A stretch of 28,125 nt of DNA from Condylostoma magnum (lineage: Eukaryota > Ciliophora > Heterotrichea > Heterotrichida > Condylostomatidae): NCBI GenBank assembly GCA_920105805.1, contig CAKKTI010000287.1, positions 1 to 28,125 of the forward strand, in the 5' to 3' direction. Positions 23,193 to 28,125 of the stretch are shown here, one piece after another. Within the stretch, counting starts at the first letter, position 1. Each line of letters begins with the position of its first letter. The position numbers were made by a program, and so were the translations under genes. Below the pieces are notes generated by a model. The model did no database searches. It saw nothing but the letters and a program-made list of their open reading frames with translations, and was not told the origin of the DNA.

Positions 23193-26100
23193 ATGCAGTT
23201 AGATTCATAGGCACACACCGATAATATCACCTCCAGTGGTGCTTATGAATAGTTTCTACCTTTTATTAGATTATTTATACTTTTAACTTGGTTATTCAAC
23301 AATTATGAAGTGGAATAGCTATTTAATAAAAATATGTTAGGAAATTTCCTGATAGCCTTGAGCATCCTACAATCTAATTCAATAGATATCCATATCTTAT
23401 ATGATGAGGGCACTTCCCCCGAAACACTGCTGTTCTACAGCAGCCAGGCTGCTAGTCTCTTTTAATAAAATTTCCCGAATGCATTGGCAACGTTTAAGCT
23501 AGAAAGTATAAATGAACTATTAGATTTTAGCAGCATAATTCTAGCTCTGGACCAATCAACTACACTGCAATCATAAATCAAAATCGGTATAGCCTCAAAA
23601 GAAAACAACTTCATCTTGCTTAGAACTAACCCAAACCATTCAAATCTAGATCCAGATTATCCCATATACTACACGAGTTAAGATCCTGATAATCTTTAGC
23701 AAGCCTTCTGCAAGGTTTTACAGCAGTTCGAATGAAATGAATTTATTTTAGTCAGATCAGCCGATTTTGCTTCTGGAACTATTTTATCTGGTTACTAATG
23801 CTAAAACATTAATGAAAAGTTTTCAATAATAGTTCAAGAAAATCAATCAGACGATCATTTTCACGGATAAGTGAGTAGAATGATAAAGCCAACCGGTGTT
23901 AAGCTGATTGGAATTGTAACTGATGGCATATCATCCCAAAAACTACAAGAATCTCTAGTTAACAACAAGCTCAATAGAAAAGGACTAGGATTATTAATGC
24001 TAGGATACTCTACTTTAGAAATGATTATTGAGGGAAGTGTAGGCATCGTGTAAAAAGGATCAGAACAAGCGAAATCAAAAGAGGAGTATGATTTTTTATC
24101 TTATTTTTCAATATTTGAAATATGAGACCAATAAAATTCCACTCAGAGTTTTTATCAACTGAATAAAAAAATATAAGAAAGATATCCTACTAATAAACTT
24201 GATTATAATCTTTCTATTGTAAATTTGATGGATGGAAAGAAAGAGATAGTAGGAAACATTATTAATGGAAATATTTCTATTGATTAGTAGATAATGTTCC
24301 CAGGACAGACTTACGAAGTACCTAAAAATACTAAGACAGACATTTTGCTATCTTTTCACGATGGAACTTATAATTATGAAGCTCCTGATCACCCAGAGAA
24401 TGCTTTTATTTACAAAGGCGCTTATTTAGCAGTGGAGCATATAAATGGAAGCTCGTAATATCTCGAAAACTTTAATTTAGGCTATAATCAATTCGATTGT
24501 GGTACTCTAGTATTCAATGAGCCATGGTTCATTGAGTGTATAGGAAATAGAAAAGATGAGATATAAGTAGCCTTTTTTGCTACATACTCAAGCTAGGTTT
24601 CAATAGCTACTATGGCTCTTTTTGAAAAGCTAGGAATTGAAAAACCCTTAATGTCTGCTGCAAATGAGAATATTACATTATCCAGCAAAGTAGCGTTTCC
24701 TTTATACACTCGTGTTATTGTTGGGGACCTTATCAACTAATTGGTTTATAGCTAACTTCTACGGGTTTTCAGATGGGATTTCTGCAATCTTGTATACATT
24801 ACCGAATTAACATAAAGTCCCTATGATCAGCTATTAAATTAAGTAATTACACTTATGAACCTCACGATAGCAAATCCAGAAGAAAATAGAAACATACCTT
24901 CAAATTACAATCGAGACAACTTTGAATATTACAAGGCTGTGTTTTAGGGAGTAAAGGATTCAAAGGTTAGGCCACTGATGGCAATAGCTTTTATACCAAG
25001 CATCTATTATCTTGCTGAAGGACTTTATGATGCAGGCATAAGACAAGGTGAAATAGCCTTTTTTGGTACTTTTACCTTTATAGACGATGCAATAATGAGA
25101 GGAGAATCTGAGGAAATTGGACAGAAAAGATAAGAAATATTACAAGGGCAAATAACAATGTTTCTTGCATCTTGGGTTGATGAGCTAGGGAAGTAAATAA
25201 AACAAGAACTACTATCAAGGTGGGGCTATGTAACAGCTCTTAACTGTTTTTCATATGATTCAGTACTTCTAGTTGCCGCTAGCATTGATTATATGATCTT
25301 GAGAGGATTAGACTATGAAGATGGCCCTCTACTAAATAAAATCATTAGAGAAACAAGAGCTTTAGGATGTAGTGGAAATGTACAAATAGATTCATCAGGA
25401 AATGATAGAAAATGGTAGTATTTTGACTTATTTAACACTGTTTTAAATGAAGAAAGTTAAAAATGAGAGACAATAGTCGTAGGGAAATATGCTCCTTAGT
25501 CCTCAGTTGTTATATCATTTAATACTCCAATAATATGGAATGGGGGAAGTACAACTACTCCGGTAGATGTTATTACAAATGAATATGATTGTGTGGTACC
25601 GAACGATTAAATCACTGATAGTAGTAAAGGTAAAACCTTAGGCTATTGCATATGTTGTGCTATTGGACTAATAGGAATAGTAGTATCAATCATAATATGG
25701 AAAAAATGCTGGAATTTTTCAATAAAACCAATGGAGAAAAAGTCTATAATAACTATGGACGATATGATTTGTTTAGCTACTATTCCTATTGAGTTTGTAT
25801 AATACATTGCACTAGCTCCAAGTTTCCTAGCATGGTTCCCCTTACTTCATAGCATAAGCAATCTTTTCTCGTTTGATATTGATAAAGCTTTAAGAATGGA
25901 TAAAGAAGTATTTTGATATTGCCTCTATGTGATATTTGCTGCTGTTGGATTATGAACTCAGGTAGGATTGTTTATTATCCTAAAAATTGAAGAAAAATAT
26001 CCTGAGAATGGAATTGTCTATGCAATTGGATAAATAGCTGAAAAATGTATGCCTCTTATAGGTAATATACTATTTTTACCGATAATTTCAATCCTTTTGA

Positions 26101-26789
26101 ATGCCTTTATATGTAATGAAGGGTCTGGTGAGGATTTAACAGATTCTATATTAGTAAAGGATTGCGGAGTTTACTGCTGGAGAGATACTCATATTGCAGT
26201 AGCAGTGATATCTGGTATTTGCATTCTATCGTATCAGCCTTTAGCAGTGTATTTGAGGCCAATACAGTAACTTTATTAAAGCTAGTTAAATGTTAAAACT
26301 TAACCCACCTTCTTTATGGTTAAATCAATCCTTTAGGTATATATAGTCGTTATTGGTAAATCGATTTAATTTGAAAGCTTTATTGTCCATGCTTTGCTTT
26401 ATTTAGGAGGAATGGTATTATTTTTGATTTGGGTATATAAAAATCCTCCTTATGGTTATGGAAGACCCTGTCTCTGGTAAAAAATATTTATAGTATGCAT
26501 AATCATTCTAAATTGCATAAGTATCTTAGAGTACTATATTAAAGGAAATACTCTTATATGGATTTTGATATTGATTGGCATTTGGAGTATTGTTTTGATA
26601 GCAGGAGTTGTAATAAATTTTAGAAATCATGAAAGTATGCTTTATAGAGAGAAAGGATAAAAGATAGAAAATTTATTCAGATTTTAATTGACTCCAAATG
26701 CATCGCCAGAAGATTTTGACCTTTAATCAATTCACTTAAATATAATGAGACATCGGTCTTCATTACGATATATAGAAGCCAACAATTAG
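23193..26789 (+). CDS. Receptor with two tandem type I periplasmic-binding-like domains and about 8 membrane helices
   Basis: A surface receptor-like protein of about 1198 residues in one frame. After a hydrophobic N-terminal segment (about 25-45, possible signal anchor), the first binding lobe carries FEWNEFILVRSADF near residue 180. The second carries GAYLAVEHIN near 410, PLMSAANENITLS near 490 and LRVFRWDFCNLVYI near 530, all typical of type I periplasmic-binding (ANF-receptor) folds. A helix at about 815-836 ends in a Trp-Lys-Lys-Cys-Trp stop-transfer patch. About seven further helices follow, with a Cys-rich loop (CNEGSGEDL, DCGVYCW) and a PPYGYGRPCLW loop. No kinase or cyclase domain is seen before the end, so how it signals is unknown. 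TGA encodes Trp several times. The 3' end is uncertain: TAG 26787 is preferred over TGA 26802 or 26850, where hydrophobic low-complexity sequence begins. Confidence 0.72.
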
Positions 26790-27298
26790 TTATTAAGCAT
26801 TTGACTAAGTTTTAAAATATATAAATTTATGAAGTTAGTGGGAAATGCTTGAACTAACTGTTTATTATTTATCCTTTTGCTTATAATTTATCTTTTATTA
26901 ATAATTCTCTAGTATTTTGTGATAATTGTCGTATTACATTAATACTTAAGGGAGATTGGGTAAGGGCCAAGAAGGGGATTTAAATGGTTTATTTGGTATT
27001 AGAATTATGCAATTTTGTTAGTCATTACGCATAGTTTTAATAGTATAGAAGGTTTAAAAGAGTGTTAAAATGTGATATTGCAAAAGAGCTGCAAAATTGC
27101 ATAGCTTGGCTTACTGATTACAGTTATTAATGTGATAATGAATCCTTAGTTTTACATAAAAAGGTTGCTGCTGGTTCATATGATAAATTTGAATCTAATT
27201 GACAATAAATTCCAAATAGTTCATAAATTTCAGGGCATAAAATTAGTTTTTAGTGAAACACTTATAAATGTTAGGATTAAGCTCGATTTTTCCCCAGC
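26790..27298. other. Intergenic stretch between convergent receptor and zinc-finger genes
   Basis: Low-complexity AT-rich DNA to about 26940, then the right arm of the inverted duplication. The receptor frame stays open through it (as any frame would) and includes a possible hydrophobic helix near 26855-26920, so a longer receptor cannot be excluded. No RNA gene is recognised. Confidence 0.5.
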
Positions 27299-27315
27299 TT
27301 ATAATATAATGTCTC
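26940..27315. repeat. Right arm of imperfect inverted duplication (subtelomeric)
   Basis: The minus strand here matches + strand 1-440. The best-conserved blocks lie near 27110-27160, 27050-27075 and 27265-27315. The arms differ by substitutions and several small indels, including an extra piece of roughly 40 bp in the left arm, so the duplication is not recent. The outer limit of homology on the telomere side is unknown because the left arm is cut by the window edge inside the zinc-finger coding region. Confidence 0.85.
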
Positions 27316-28031
27316 TTGGATTCGGAGACTTCATAGCAAGAACTTCATCCATTGCAATTCTTTTAAAAATTTCAAGTCTTTACTTTCTAACTGACCTCTA
27401 TTCCATCATTGACAAAATTCCTTAGATGGCATTACAATTCTTTCCTTACTTTTACTAATGAACAAACATACAACGTTAGCCATATACACAGTATCCATTA
27501 GATTCAAAATGGACACAGTGCCTTGTCTTATATTTATCATTCAAGAAGTCTTTTCCCTGTAATACCAAATTATAATAAAAAATAGTTTAAAGTTTTATAT
27601 ATATATAAATATACAAGACTCTGTAGTTCATGGTATCCATGAGCAAAATTGCATTTTGAGTTATAAGGGCAATAACCTTTCTCTATCCAATTTCTGCATA
27701 TTTCTATTTTATACTTATTAAGATCCGCTTGTCACTTGACTCTAGGCCTTAAAAGCAGACTATTATTAGAGATATCATACAGCTATCATTTTGTAATTGC
27801 TTCTAACTTTCGCGGTAATATATGAAAATTAATAAACTAACTAAAATCTTATTTCAGAAGGTGTTGGCCATACAATCTCATTATCTAATACAACATCAAC
27901 AGGCTCTATAAATGTTTGTACATATTCCTATAAATCCATGAACTAATCAATACAAATCTAAGCAAGTTGTTCAGCAGTTGGTAGAATCTCCCTTGAAGTA
28001 CTCTTTAATGCGGCTGGCAGTGCCTTAGAAA
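27299..28031 (-). CDS. Tandem CCCH zinc-finger protein (tristetraprolin type), 5' end cut by telomere
   Basis: Tandem CCCH proteins of this type bind AU-rich mRNA 3' ends and control decay. Both fingers fit C-x8-C-x5-C-x3-H: finger 1 begins at ICRNWIEKGY (Cys at 27698) and ends FAHGYHEL; finger 2 begins YKTRHCVHFE and ends CMFVH. Each has the preceding Lys-Tyr-Lys lead. The fingers are joined by removing a 58-nt GT-AG intron (27557-27614). After finger 2 comes a basic tail with RLEIFKRIAMDEV, ending NPRDIIL and TAA 27299-27301. Upstream of finger 1 the frame changes again somewhere in 27735-27875, implying a second intron of length 1 mod 3 whose ends I could not fix. The N-terminal part (EPVDVVLDNEIVWPTPSEI) is open up to the telomere with no Met before 27939, so the gene is either truncated or starts at Met 27939. 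Confidence 0.78.
27557..27614 (-). other. 58-nt GT-AG intron in the zinc-finger gene
   Basis: On the minus strand it starts GTATATTTATA and ends GGTATTACAG, is about 90% A+T, and sits in phase 0 exactly between finger 1 (ending HELQSL) and finger 2 (beginning GKDFLNDKYKT). Removing it restores the usual inter-finger linker. Confidence 0.8.
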
Positions 28032-28125
28032 TAAGGGTGTAAGGGTGTAAGGGTGTAAGGGTGTAAGGGTGTAAGGGTGTAAGGGTGTAAGGGTGTAAGG
28101 GTGTAAGGGTGTAAGGGTGTAAGGG
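28032..28125 (+). repeat. Telomere: about 12 copies of an 8-bp repeat
   Basis: Perfect tandem copies of TAAGGGTG (C-rich strand CCCTTACA) run to the end of the window with the G-rich strand toward the 3' end, as a chromosome right end requires. The heterotrichs Stentor and Blepharisma have an 8-bp repeat one base different (CCCTAACA, from memory). The repeat starts directly at the open frame of the zinc-finger gene. Confidence 0.97.

Noticed and set aside
27165-27425. Plus-strand 86-codon frame continuing the receptor frame
   Set aside because: Most of it lies opposite the tail of the zinc-finger gene, which is supported by two CCCH fingers and a clean intron. The frame match to the receptor is expected by chance one time in three, and openness carries no weight under this code.
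27595-27611. Short AT dinucleotide run
   Set aside because: It lies inside the 58-nt intron and is ordinary intron composition, not a separate repeat feature.
1-28125. Transposons, virus-like elements, CRISPR arrays, rRNA or tRNA genes
   Set aside because: No transposase, integrase, reverse transcriptase or capsid motifs, no spaced direct repeats, and no T-loop plus acceptor-stem pattern were seen on either strand by eye. A tRNAscan run was not possible.

Overview
The window looks like most of one macronuclear chromosome from a ciliate that has no dedicated stop codon. In clearly recognisable genes, TAA and TAG fall at conserved glutamines and TGA at conserved tryptophans, yet TAA, TAG and TGA each also fall where a protein ends. 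This is the Condylostoma-type nuclear code (heterotrichs; the karyorelict Parduczia is an alternative). The right end is a telomere of about 12 copies of an 8-bp unit (TAAGGGTG). Genes are very close together, almost all lack introns, and many adjacent ends lie 7-83 bp apart.

Layout: 1-440 is an imperfect inverted copy of 26940-27315, so the left edge probably lies close to the other chromosome end. 491-826 (+) is a small unknown gene. 834-13784 (-) is one uninterrupted axonemal dynein heavy chain of about 4316 residues, DNAH1-like, with a degenerate AAA1 ATPase site. 13795-15357 (-) is an ALDH12-type delta-1-pyrroline-5-carboxylate dehydrogenase. It is divergent from 15441-17996 (+), the proteasome base subunit Rpn1. 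18044-19255 (+) is an MFS-like transporter and 19273-20250 (+) a basic unknown protein. 20268-21299 (-) is a coiled-coil protein, downstream of CFAP77, a doublet-microtubule inner protein, at 21313-22029 (-). 22253-23041 (+) is an uncertain gene. 23193 to about 26789 (+) is a large receptor with two tandem periplasmic-binding-protein-like domains followed by about eight membrane helices. 27299 to about 28031 (-) is a tandem CCCH zinc-finger (tristetraprolin-type) gene whose 5' end runs into the telomere and which holds the only clear intron (58 nt).

Two genes serve cilia (dynein and CFAP77). The others cover proline catabolism, protein turnover, transport, sensing and mRNA control. Every reading frame is open under this code, so gene calls rest on recognisable protein families or plausible composition, not on open-frame length. 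Coordinates of unknown genes and of some 3' ends are therefore approximate.
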